Shown here: piece by piece, positions 45,507 through 56,560 of the stretch
How positions within the stretch are numbered: the stretch's first letter is position 1
Layout: every line of letters begins with the position of its first letter
Assembly (NCBI GenBank): GCA_015501075.1
Contig: JADNYJ010000048.1
Span: forward strand, 124,001-188,000
DNA from: Gymnopilus junonius
Taxonomy: Eukaryota; Basidiomycota; Agaricomycetes; Agaricales; Galerinaceae
Reading direction: 5' to 3'
Length of the DNA stretch: 64,000 nt
Position numbers and translations under genes: made by a program
Notes under the pieces: generated by a model
The model's database searches: none
The model's input: the letters and a program-made list of their open reading frames with translations, nothing else
Told to the model about the DNA's origin: nothing

Positions 45507-46790
45507 TTAGACTTCCAGAGCTTTTGAGAAGGATCTTTCGAAAGCGAAACCGAAAAAGGCAGGGTGACTTGCGCTCGCATGTAAATAGTCCTCCACCTCT
45601 CGCATGACAGAGTCGTAGAAGAGTCTGGAAGTGAAGTACGATCCTCGCAACATGATAAGCTCAAGACGTTGACATTCATCACCTTCTGGTAATATGTCCC
45701 ATCCCGAAGAGAGCCGATCAGACCAAAGGAATCGAGTGATATTCCTCCCGACAACATTGTCACCTGGATATATATAATTGACAACGAATCGGCGGAGGTG
45801 AGGGGAGAGATCACTGAGTCAGCTTCCCTCCGGCGGCTGATCGAAAAAGAAACTCAAGTGCATACGGAAAGATAGGCAGAAATCGAGGTGTAATTCAGTG
45901 AGTGAAGACCCAGCACCAAGCATTACCTCTAAAACCTTCAACAAATGAATGCGATTATGCTGTAAACTGACGATTCTGAGGGTATTCAATCTGGGCATTA
46001 TGAGCTTGTGGAATGGAGTTGGGACGTAAAGCTCGCCGCAGGAGATGGCCAAATGGTGCAGGTTAGACGTCGTAATTTCTTCATCGAATGTCCCTTGATG
46101 GATGCAGAACCCTCCGCATTCCATGGCGGGGCATGCCATCATAAGTTCCCCCAAAAAGTCCTGGTACATATATTCGGGCATATAGACATGCGTAAGGTGA
46201 CGCCAAGGAAAGACAGAAGATATAGTCCTAAAGGGTTCGGAACGGTTGTATGGAAGGTAGAGGTGCCGCCAATTTGGTGAGGGTGAGAATATGAAGCCAG
46301 TCAAGGCAGTATGGGTCTCATCGAATTTGGGGGCCGTCAAGTCCACCAGATTTTCGAAATGGGCATCCGGCGAAAAGATCGTCGAGAGGTGACAAGCTGA
46401 CCAATGCACATCAAGTCTGGATTGGGGGCGATGATAATCCTGGAGGCGATTCGCCTGAACCTGTGTATTTGAGGTAGATAGAAGGCTGTATCGAGCGAAA
46501 GTTTTCCTTCCACCATCGAATAAGATCTAAACCTTTCCTATCGAAGACATGTAACGCGCCCTCGGGTTGTGTCAACTCGTCATAATATAACGGTAGACGG
46601 ACGCAGTCCCATAGTGGCTGGACATCCAATGCAGCGATCCTCCAAGATCTGAAGATGCTGCAGAACGGAAGTGGTGCTCATGAAGGATGGAGTCGATGAT
46701 TTTCATCTGGATTGCGTACTTCTGGCAGGTATGAGCCGAATATCTCCGAGGATATCGAAAGGCAGCGTTTGAGCAAGAGAAGATATACCT
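45507..46790 (-). pseudogene. F-box/LRR protein pseudogene
   Basis: Reading on the minus strand: CLSISSEIFGSYLPEVRNPD, TGA stop, APLPFCSIFRSWRIAALDVQ and PLWDCVRLPLYYDEL (an F-box); then a one-base shift near 46435 into SRLDVHWSACHLSTIFSPDA; then leucine-rich sequence (RLNTLRIVSLQHNRIHLLKV, ELHLDFCLSF) to DQPPEGS; then a second in-frame TGA at 45821..45819; then LSDLSPHLRRFVVNYIYPGD through RNITRFLWSDRLSSGWDILP to a TAA at 45507. The same frame carries protein-like text on both sides of each TGA, which argues for nonsense mutations rather than introns. SCF-type substrate receptors have this layout. This copy is dead. Confidence 0.72.
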
Positions 46791-47343
46791 ACCTTGAAAG
46801 ATGATTAAGTTAAAATGTGAGCCTTCAGCAAAGGCAAGGAGAGGGTCGAGCTATGTACTGTAGCCTTACTGCCTGAAAGCTGAGTGGCAAACTGATTTAA
46901 TTGGAGACGGAGGCTGTGAGTAGCCTATATATGCGATGGTCTTCTTGATTCTCAAGTTTGACATTTGACGTGTTGGAGAGCTGAAGATAATATAGTCGTT
47001 TACTTGGGTCCTATACTGAAGATGAAGCGTTCTGACACTTGTTATTGACGTTGGATAGGGTATATTGATTGTACATGCAGCCACTACGAATGGCGGGAAT
47101 ACTAGAAACGACAGTGGTGGTTTAGATAGGGACCCTAGGGCGTGAAATAAGAATAGAATGATGAGAGAAAGGAAGGGGGGAATTACAGTCCAAAAGGTCC
47201 AAAGAGCGTGTGGAGAAGGGTAAACTATATAATGTTACACGAAAAATTCGGTGTATAGGCCAAAGCGAAAGCGCCTGCAGCATCGTCAAAGGCCTATGAG
47301 ACAATGAGTACAGGAAATAAGGCTAAAGAAATCGTAACGTACC
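46791..47343. other. Intergenic
   Basis: Upstream of the F-box pseudogene and 3' of the minus-strand gene ending at 47344. Only short unsupported frames. Confidence 0.45.
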
Positions 47344-47700
47344 TCAATACGAAGGATCAACCTCCGGAACATCCTTGTTCATCCCCCTTCCGCCAGCGAC
47401 CCATACAGCCTTCCTCATCGTGAAGGCGAGGTAAAACATCCCAAACAGGAACAAAAGTAAGCCAGCTCTTGCGAATGGCGACGGTGTTGGCAGCCTGAAT
47501 CTCGGGTCCGAGTCGAAGGCGGGCAAAGGTTCTCGTCGCACTCGACCACGACGAGGGGCATCCTCCTCGATGTCCTGTGAGAAAGATAACCTTGGGTGTT
47601 CCTCGCTAGATTCGTAGGGAGGAGGGTATGAGGGTGTATCAGGGCGTAATGTCGGGCTATAGGCGGGGTCAGTGGGTAAGGGCGTGTACTTGGGTGCCAT
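47344..47700 (-). CDS. Small single-pass membrane protein B
   Basis: Single exon, 118 aa. The proline-rich N terminus (PLPTDPAYSPTLRPDTPSYP) includes a PPPY motif of the kind bound by WW domains of Rsp5-type ubiquitin ligases. An acidic/basic stretch follows, then FDSDPRFRLPTPSPFARAG and the hydrophobic segment LLLFLFGMFYLAFTM. A short tail ends PEVDPSY. The DPRF...PSPF block before the membrane segment is shared with the protein at 40632, which marks them as paralogues about 7 kb apart in opposite orientation. The function is unknown. The PPxY and single membrane span would fit a ubiquitin-ligase adaptor, but that is inference. Confidence 0.72.
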   Translation of the reverse strand: MAPKYTPLPTDPAYSPTLRPDTPSYPPPYESSEEHPRLSFSQDIEEDAPRRGRVRREPLPAFDSDPRFRLPTPSPFARAGLLLFLFGMFYLAFTMRKAVWVAGGRGMNKDVPEVDPSY

Positions 47701-47915
47701 GAAGGTTTGGACTGATGAGCAAATGGCGTTTGTCGCTGTTCATCGTGGTGACGAGAATGTTTGTCTGTATTAGAACGACAAGGCATCCCTCTTGCCGAGA
47801 CATCCGTGGGACGAGAACAATCAAAGATTACTGCTGGAGTGTACTTCGACTGGGCGTAGTCAATTCAAAGCTAAAATTGACATGATTCGGCTTCCAAAAT
47901 TTTGTATTACTACAC
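47701..47915. other. Intergenic
   Basis: Divergent spacer upstream of membrane protein B. Nothing recognised. Confidence 0.45.
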
Positions 47916-48867
47916 ATGCTGTTGACTCGCAAGGTTTGCAGGCATAAGCGCATCTCCTGCAACGTTGTGACCAATCCCAAAGGCTGGATTGTCCCGCAGC
48001 ATCCTACAGCGAATAACTATGTTCAAGGCAAGCAAATGAGACAATTCAAAATTACTTGCAGGTCTGGTGCGGCCATTGTTGGAACCAAATCAAGTAACAA
48101 TTTTTTTAGATTGCTGGGAATTATTACTACGACAGGCCGGCGATCCGCAAGGGCCACGTACGACATGGGCGAGACTGAGGAAATATCCACTGGAGAATAT
48201 AGTGCATCGGGAGCAAGAAAAAGCGTGAGGAGAAGCAGAAGGACTTTCACGGTTGAAGAAGGCGTGACGACGGTGAAGGATGTTTATATATTTTATGCAG
48301 AGTCAGGAACACATGACGGCACGTTTCATGATATGCGTAAGGCGCTAAACACTCCTGTGGCCGGACTATTTAATAGCTCAGCTAAATGGTATTATTGACT
48401 TACAAAGTTTAAGAATATGATTTAGCACGACAATAAAAGATAGATTTTCCCAAATATTTACTAAATTATAGACAAATTTATCATTTAACTCATTAGCAGA
48501 GCAAAAAAGATTCCTTTTAAGTCGACTCAGTGCAATCTTATTGTCTTCTCTAAATTTTGTAAGCCAACAATTAGATTTGGTGGAGCTAACAAATAGTCCG
48601 GCCGCAGGAGTGAAAGAACAACTAGAGAAAGGCCTTGAAGCAGCGATTACTAAATGGCCTCATGCATATTACATACGCAACGTTCCTGCAGGCACGGAAA
48701 GCGACGCTTTTAATATTTCCTTCTTTCGTAACTCTTTAAACGATATTTACGTACTTGCAATTAGTGCTATAGCTCACCTCTCAATAAAAGATGGATTTAA
48801 ATCGAAACGCATCGTTGAATTTATAAATACTAGGGATGTAATTTGCTGGGGCTACTCACTTCCGTGA
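47916..48867 (+). pseudogene. AT-rich orphan coding relic (two frames)
   Basis: A 160-codon frame (47916..48398) from an ATG contains FKITCRSGAAIVGTKSSNNF, TVEEGVTTVKDVYIFYAES and FHDMRKALNTPVAGLFNSS. At about 48385 the protein-like text moves to the next frame (NGIIDLQSLRI, TGA, FSTTIKDRFSQIFTKL, TAG, TNLSFNSLAEQKRFLL) and continues to VICWGYSLP with a stop at 48867. The text on both sides of the TGA and TAG looks coherent, so this was probably one protein of about 310 residues. Codon use is AT-rich, unlike the neighbouring genes, and there are no introns. No family was recognised. A foreign origin, for example a mycovirus-like or mitochondrial-plasmid-like insertion, is possible but unproven. 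Confidence 0.45.
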
Positions 48868-51800
48868 CTATTCCCAGTCGAACTGGTTTGTTAATATATT
48901 TTTCCTCTTTCCTTCACACTCCATGTGTGACAAAAGGATGATTATGAGAATTCAAAGGTTCTAGATATAGAAGCATTGGAGGTAGCCGCCTCGCAATGGA
49001 AATACTTTGACTTTAACTCTTGAAACTACTGTGATGTGTTCGTACACAAATAATTGAACAGGAAGTTGTCTTGTGCTCAGCTTACAAGGGCCGATTTCTT
49101 CAAATATGGTACCTTGAGAAAGACAAGAACCGCATTCTCAACTGGGGCTTGACGATAACCTCTTTTTAAACATATTTGAATATTTGGACAGGAATATTTG
49201 GACAGAGGTAATGTTGGCAAGCATTAGATTTATTTAAACATTGATTATCAGGTCCGAGTCCGAGTGCCTCGGGTCTACTAGTGCTACTAAGTACTACGAA
49301 ACAGATATCAAGCAGTATGGCATTTCAAAATAAGGAAAAGAAGCTCCATGTAATAGGCCGTTGCGTCAGTCATCTGCGACATTTGTAAGGACAGATTGGA
49401 ATTCGAAGGCACGACAAATGCCGTACTGTTCGTAATCATTCCGTTTATATGACACTCCTTGAATATTCCGGCGAAGTTTCTGCAATCAGTCGAATTATCC
49501 TTAAGAAACGGGCGCCAGGTACGGGAGTGGCCGCAAATCGGCATTTACAATATCAGAATTCTACCAACTAAACGCCTTGTACCTTTCACGCCTTGTAGAC
49601 AGGAATAATGCGGCAGATAGCCCGTCTTCTTTTTCTATGATCTTTTTCACAGGTGCAGACTGCCCTGGGAGGACCAACGAGAGCCAATAAGAGAGCTCAA
49701 GCGAAATCGACATCCAGCACACGTGGGGAGCCGAAACCGGATCAGGTGTCAAGTACGTGCGGGTCAATCAAGCGAATCGAGAGGCAAGAAGAGTGTTCCG
49801 CTCCAAGTTGATGGCACAAGCCCTCGTTTCCGACTCCCCCCATGATGACAATAAGGTGTACAAATCCAAGTTAGCAATGGTAATCGATACGGAACGCTGG
49901 TGGGTTACTGGCAAGTGGGAGCAAAGTAGCGAATGATGTGTTGAGGTGTTAATTAATACTTTCCTTTCATGACCTACTTCGCATTTACTGTCGTTGTCGA
50001 CATTACGCTCGCACGAGCATTACGGTCTGTCAATTTACGGACTTTGGACAGATGAAAGGTGAAGTCACTTTTCTCTTGATTCCCACTGACTTGCACCTTT
50101 CTCTAATTGATGTCTGAATGAGGTACAAGCCCCCAGCGTAAAAGCCTCCCATACCCAGGCCCTCTCTTCCTTAGACATCCTTCCGCTCTCTCGACTTGAC
50201 AATTACAGCACTCCCACTCCACAAAAACACTCATCAGGCTTCGGAACCCGGATGGAATACTATAATTAACTATATGCTTTGGACCACGGTACGCCTATGC
50301 CTAAACCTTCGCAGTGGTATGACAGGACCGAGATATGCACGACATATTCAGTGATCATGATGACGTGATTTCAACTCTCATCTTGTCTGAAACGAATATC
50401 ACTGCCCAGGGCAGTATTCTGTTAGACGTGTAGGCTGAGATTAACTTGTATTAATGGTATGGATCTAGGTAAAAATAAGACCGAAATCTTCCTTGTTCTA
50501 GCCACCGAGGTAAACCCGTTACCTGCTTACCAGCATTGGGAACAATTCAGATCGAACCCATGTAAATGCTGGATAGTGTTCCCGAAGGTTCGAACAAAAA
50601 ATTTCGTTCTGGACTTCTAGGTTCCATGATTAATAGATAGGGTTCTGATGATCTGAAAAAAAAGAAAACAATGGAAGGAAGCGGGAAACAAGCCAGTCAA
50701 GATCAAGTGGAGTGGAGACGGTGAGTTAGCCTGCTTTCTGACCAGAATACCCAGTACGCAACGTGTCCGCTTACGGCCCTTGTCTGACAGTCGGAAATTT
50801 CCCCAAGATATCAAATAAACGACTATGTCCTTGTGTATTGCGGATTTACGTTTTGATATCCAGCAATCCGGAGTAAAGATGAATATGTTCATATGGACAT
50901 GGAGCATCAGCACACAGAATGACTTGCTGATGATATGACCTTACCACACACTACAATGCACTCGAATACAAGGATTTCCTGGCCAGTAAGGGCGAGCCAT
51001 GGACACACTTGCAGAAGCCCATTCTAGTATCTCAACATTAGAAATAGCCTTTGATCGGAAATTCTGAGTAATTCATATTAGGAATGTACTTTGACATCGG
51101 AGTGGGGATTTGATAGAGCTCGGTGTTTGCGGGCCTATGTCTACCTCAGTTCATCTATCTCGCATTATGCCAAGTACTTTCACTGAACTCGGAGCAAGGC
51201 TAATGGCAGCCTAGACGTGATTGATAGCCTCTTATAATGCAATACTTGGCATCGATTCCGAAGTCGAATCACCTAGCTAAGGGCCAACAAGAGAAAGTCA
51301 AGGATCGTGTAAGTTTGCCAACATTTCGCCCTGCAGACTTGTTCTACAGGAAGTCCGGCATCCAAGGATATACTAGGATCCCATGGAATGAACTGGTGGC
51401 TGATCGAACCTGCCCATGTCTTCCGTGAAAGGCTTGGGGCCAGAAGAGCACTCGGGCAGAAATATCTATATAGAATGACAGATGATAGATCCGCGAATCC
51501 TACGGACTGACAAGCCGAAAGGCGATTCATACATTAGGATTTGGCAGGTGAGAGTCCAAACCTAAGTGAGGAGGATTAACGGTTATAATAAGTAGTTAGC
51601 CTAGGTCGCTACAAGATGAAGATCCGAGGCCTCGACGGATCCAATGATTGACGCGTCCTGTAATAGCACTCGAAGGGCGAGAGGAATACTCAGACACAAA
51701 ACGCTCCTTTTCATCAAGTTTGATCCTAATAGAACAAGGCTCATAATTACGCTTTTCGCTCCAAAATGTCCCTTGCTATTGTACTCTTAAAGTACCAAGA

Positions 51801-52781
51801 CGTTCGTGAGACCATTCAAACGTTCTATTAAGTTCTGTCCCGAACTCTCACTCGGAGTGGAAAAAGCTGACATCCGGCACTGAACCTTCGGACACAGGAA
51901 GGGACGCTCTTCAGACGGAACAAGAAACAAAGATGATGTTGATTGGAGGGAAAGATCGAGGGCCGGCATACGATATGATTGGACGAGACTCACGGTGTGC
52001 GGTCCAGACTCGTGTTCATCTTGTCCTGAGTCTTCCTGCCAGCAAAGGCTGTCAATGCTGTCAATTTCCAGTACTCGAGAGGCCGAGGCACAAGAAATGA
52101 CCCCCCCGTCATAAGCAAATGACATTGTAGACTTGACATGACTCGCTGAACCCGCTGAACCTGACTGTCAGATGAAAGAAGAACGGAAGAGATCGTCGGC
52201 TCGGGTGGGCTGAAAAAGTCAAAACAGATCACGGAAGGTATCACATCACCCCGCGTGTCGTGTGCATAGACTCCTGATGATCATCCTTCTTGTCATTGAT
52301 CTATCCTCTGAACGCTCATCATTAATTTTTGTAACACAATGCCGAGTATATCCATATGTGCCTATACGTATACCCATGCCACCGATGGCATTCCGTCCTA
52401 TTTTGGCCAAAAGGAGAGGTCTTTGCTTCATGATTAATTTTGGGGGCGTGATAGGAGAAAAAAGGGGTATATAACACACACCGATTGCAGTATAGGTCTC
52501 CACTGCACTTCGGGTCCTTGCAAACTCGAACATCCAGATCCCTCACAATTTCCCGGCTCCAACGTTTCAGCTACACGCCCCAAGGTACCATTACCTCTTC
52601 GCTGTTCTTCCACATGTTAACTCCAGTCTTGCCTTCCATTTCTTTTGCAGGTTGTGTTCGAGGCGTTCTAAAGTCCTTGAAGAGCAAAAAATTAGGAAAT
52701 ACGTCACCCAGCACCACAAGTCAAGCTCACACTACTCACGCTCCAAAGGCGTAAATTTTTCTGTAACGACTATCCGACCCT
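48868..52781. other. Large gap, no gene assigned
   Basis: About 3.9 kb with only short frames on both strands. A possible minus-strand exon at about 49530-49308 (RTWRPFLKDNSTDCRNFAG) lacks partners. At the right end, a TATATAA at 52468 and CT-rich sequence look like the promoter of the phosphatase gene, with a possible 5'UTR intron ending in TTTGCAG near 52650. Confidence 0.4.
52468..52474 (+). promoter_or_regulatory. TATA box, probable promoter of phosphatase gene
   Basis: TATATAA about 310 bp upstream of the ATG at 52782; the intervening leader may contain an intron. Confidence 0.4.
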
Positions 52782-53595
52782 ATGATCCGCTTCGATAATC
52801 TTCCGCCTGAGGTTATGCAGGCAATGATTACACCTATGCATCAGATCCTCCCACCCGCGCCTATCGCGCCATCCCCATCGCGCCCACACGCGTCACAGAG
52901 TGGTGCTCTGTACCTCGGCTCTCTGTCGGCCGTTCAAGATGTCGCTGCACTGCGTCAACAGGGTATTACGCATCTTGTTCAGGTGCTTGATGTGCCTTGG
53001 CTTCCCGTCTCTGAGAAGGATGGCTTCGATTGCTACAAGATCGAGATCCACGACGAAGCCAGTGTCGATTTGAGGCCACACCTTGAAGGAGTGTGTGCCT
53101 ACATTGCGAGGGCGCTGGGCCAAGGAAGAAGTGTTCTTGTTCATTGTCAGCAGGTGGGCATTTTCCCTTTCTTTCTTCCCTGAGAACATACCACTCTTCG
53201 CTGATGAAGGCATGATTGATGCCGAGGACCTTTACACCACATTTTCGGATATTTCGTACCTTATCCTCTTTCAGCTCTCTTCCAATTCGTTCCTGAACCT
53301 GACTCTTCTTTCCTTTTCCGAATCCTTTATTATCGTCGATTTGAACTTGGCACTCACTTCCTCTCGTTCTATGTAGGGTATTTCGCGATCCCCAGCCATC
53401 GTTGTGGCCTATTTAATGCGCGCCCACGGTATGACCTACTCCGCTGCCTTCGCATACGTCCATCGTAAGCGCGCCTGCGTCAAACCCAACAGTGGGTTCG
53501 TCAGAGCCCTGCAGGACTGGGAAGGTTTTCTTGCTAGTGGTAGCATTGCCGCCACAGGAGCCAGGCCAGGATTCGCAAGAAGATTTACTACTTAA
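52782..53595 (+). CDS. Dual-specificity protein phosphatase
   Basis: Two exons (52782..53153 and 53377..53595) give 196 aa, in phase. The domain begins at GALYLGSLSAVQDVAALRQQ. IHDEASVDLRPHLEGV supplies the general-acid aspartate. SVLVHCQQ|GISRSPAIVVAYLM is the signature H-C-x5-R-S loop, with the catalytic cysteine at about residue 122. The 223-bp intron, long for this window, falls inside that loop between HCQQ and GISRS. The C terminus is FARRFTT. DSPs remove phosphate from Tyr and Ser/Thr, often of MAP kinases; the substrate here is unknown. Soluble, no lesion. Confidence 0.9.
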
Positions 53596-56560
53596 TCTCC
53601 AGTCGGCACATTTGCTCTTCGCCGCCCCCTCGTCTATTTTGTTCTGATTCTTTCCTCTCGCTGTGTCCGTTACTCCACCTCATCATCAGGCGGCGCGATC
53701 GTGTGACGCGATATCCTCTACCCGGTAAAAAAAAGCCCTCAAAAAATGTCAACGACGTCATGGGTGATGTCATTGATCGCCGATATGTTTTCCGGATTTG
53801 ACATTGTCCGAACCGCCGATTTCCGAAAAAGATCACCTTGGCGCACCTCCCTTTTTGGACTATCTACGCTCGTTTATCCCCTAGGACTATTTCTTCTGTC
53901 TGCACGTCTCTCGCTTTCCAATTGCTGCTGTTTCTCTATATTTATCCTTCACCTGCTTTCAAGTTCTCGATCTACTAGTCTTATCCCCTATTCCCAAGTT
54001 ACTCACTTATAAACAGTTTTTTTATACCCAACCTTCCTATTCTTACACGTTGTTTTTACTGTCTTGTTTATTCTCTTTTCTTTTTATTTTTTTAAATTGG
54101 ACTCTCCTTCAAATTGTGTTTGCTATACATTCCCCTTTCCCATTCTAGATTTACCCCCTTTCCATTCTCGGACATCTTTTACTCTTTGTCTCGGGTTACC
54201 TTAACTTACAAGTCTGATATTGTTAATTAGTGGGTTTAATCGTGTTAACTTTCGATTTGCTTATTGAATTGAAGTTGACTTTAACATGTCAGTGTAGTTG
54301 ACTGTTCAATTCGACCTCGACTCCCAGAGTTAGATCAGCGCAGTCTGGCATGATTAAATAATAAAGCCCGACATCTTCAATGACTCCACTTAAGAGAGAT
54401 CTGTTCCTTGGCTGCATGTTAATCGATACTTCAAGCCTCACCACGACTCCAAAATTGATTCTTTTCGATGGAATGTCAGGTCATTGGTCAAGCATCGAGA
54501 AATTTCATTCTTCACAGGCATTTCAAAATCACGTCTGTAAATCAAAATGACATTAAGAGGACAGATCCGAGGTCCCGAATAAGAAGACAGTTCACTAACC
54601 TCCCACTTACAGCCTGGCCGCCTTGTCCCAGTGGTGAGCGGTGTTGGCCCTCCCTGCGTATTAGAATAGGATAGGCTCGATTTTCAATGGTCCGGGGAAA
54701 CAAGTTTGCTCCCATTCCCGATTCAATTCTCGGAAGACATTACTTACACGTCAAAGCAGTAGAAAAGCTAACGCTGGGATGACCTGGGTGGGGCCAAAAA
54801 AATTAGACCGTGGTGTCCACAAACCAAGTTCTATACCGACTCTAGATCTAATTATTCGATTTCCTTAAACTATAACAAAATGTGCAATAAAAAATGAATA
54901 ATACAGTCCCACCGGCAATGCCTTTGCCGGGCCCGACGAGACGTGCTGGCGTTGTGACCTCTTTCTTGTCAACAACTTCGTTGTTTCATTGCTAACCACA
55001 TCTAACTGCTACTCTAGCGACCCACCTTTCCAAATTCCAAACGATGTTTTACAAAAGTCCAGAGTGCATCATGTGCCAAAAGCGATTGTTATTATTCCAG
55101 CTGTTTCGGAAAACCTTGTCAGTCGCATTTTTTTTTTGTACCGCGTCGCTAGGAACGCTGATGTAACGCTGATTCCAATTTCCAGGGAACATTTTGCAGA
55201 AACACGTGCACATGCACATATGCACATGTCACTATCACTGACAATGATGACGGTTTGCTTTTCGACAAACGACATTCCAATTTCCAGCTCGTCACTTTGC
55301 CGATCCTCTGCGGAATACGTTTACATGAACGTGTCGCGCTTGATCAAATTTTGTACTCTGTAAGCCCGCCATGCCGTGAAATGGAACGTTTTCCCTTGGG
55401 AGTGATATGCTTCTCCAAGCTTGTTGTGATGTGGGCAGACTGGCTCTGGGTACGGTGCTTTCTTATTGTTCTTGAGTAACGTTGACTCTTTTCTTCTTCA
55501 GATTTTCGTCAACTATAGGGCCTCTATCACATATATATCAATTAGGGGCACCTACTGGGTCGTCAATATATCTGCAGCCACCAATTCTCCGAAGCCGAAT
55601 GTATTGAATTGCGCTCGGAAAATATTCCAGAAAGCCTATATTTTTCTGCCGCCTCTGACATACGTTATCGTGTCCCGCGATGTCGCTCGCAGCGCGTTTG
55701 GTGCGTAATGACTTCCTCAACTCCATGAGGCACTATTGGGTCTGGCTCACGTCGTTGTCCCCTGCCTCCCAGATGGTACGATAGCCATTGCGGACGAAGA
55801 ATTTCAAGTATAGATGTCCACTGTGTGCTTGGATGGGGTATCCTCTGACATCATCCGGCATCTATCTTTCGACATGCCGCATAGAAGAATCGAATACGCT
55901 CCATGATCAGATGCAAGGCGATCCAAAGGGAAGGAGCCAGGGACCTGGAGACGTGAATTTGACATTTTTTCGGAGCCGGTGCGTCGATCACAACGCCAAC
56001 AGAGCTTTTCTTTACATTTGTGCAGCGCTTCAGCCTTGGTTCACGTTATCGATATCGCTTGTGCTCGTCCAGGGCATCGCAGAAACGTCAGATGGTACAC
56101 GTGTGACTCTCAGCTGAACAAAAATTTCATATCATTGGACGACAAATGGCTCTTGTGTACATGTTGTCCAACTTGAATTTCGTAATTTGAATTCAGAACA
56201 TTTGAAGGTGAGGCTGTAGCTATGAATAGACGGAAAACGTATCTGGCAACTGACACTATCTTTCAGCTTCTTGCGAGTTACCCGGCTCAATGCTGCCATT
56301 TCTGGCGAACACGAGCTGCGATGACATCCGACCTTCTAGGATTTAGGCCATGTACTCATGCTGTGGGCACCACGAGCAAGGTACCTAATTTACGGTTGTC
56401 GCTAGCTCGCACAGTTCTATCTGACAAGTTTCCAGCCGTTTCTTAAAGGAGTTGCGGCGCTGTCAGAGCCCAACACTATGTTTCCATACCCTTCGCACGC
56501 TGGCAACATATTTATTATGATGCAATCCCTGCGCATTGTCGTACTAGGCCCTCTATTCAA
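53596..56560. other. No gene assigned
   Basis: CT-rich to about 54200, then ordinary. Short frames around 55000-56450 could be decayed membrane-protein exons (for example YIFLPPLTYVIVSRDVARSA near 55650), but no consistent model was found. Confidence 0.35.

Noticed and set aside
48380..48500. TGA read as tryptophan (mitochondrial or alternative code)
   Set aside because: Would help at one stop only; a TAG and a frame change remain, and intact genes in the window use TGA as a real stop.
54605..54690. CCCAGTGGTGAGCGGTGTTGG, tRNA-like
   Set aside because: No acceptor-stem pairing or B box.
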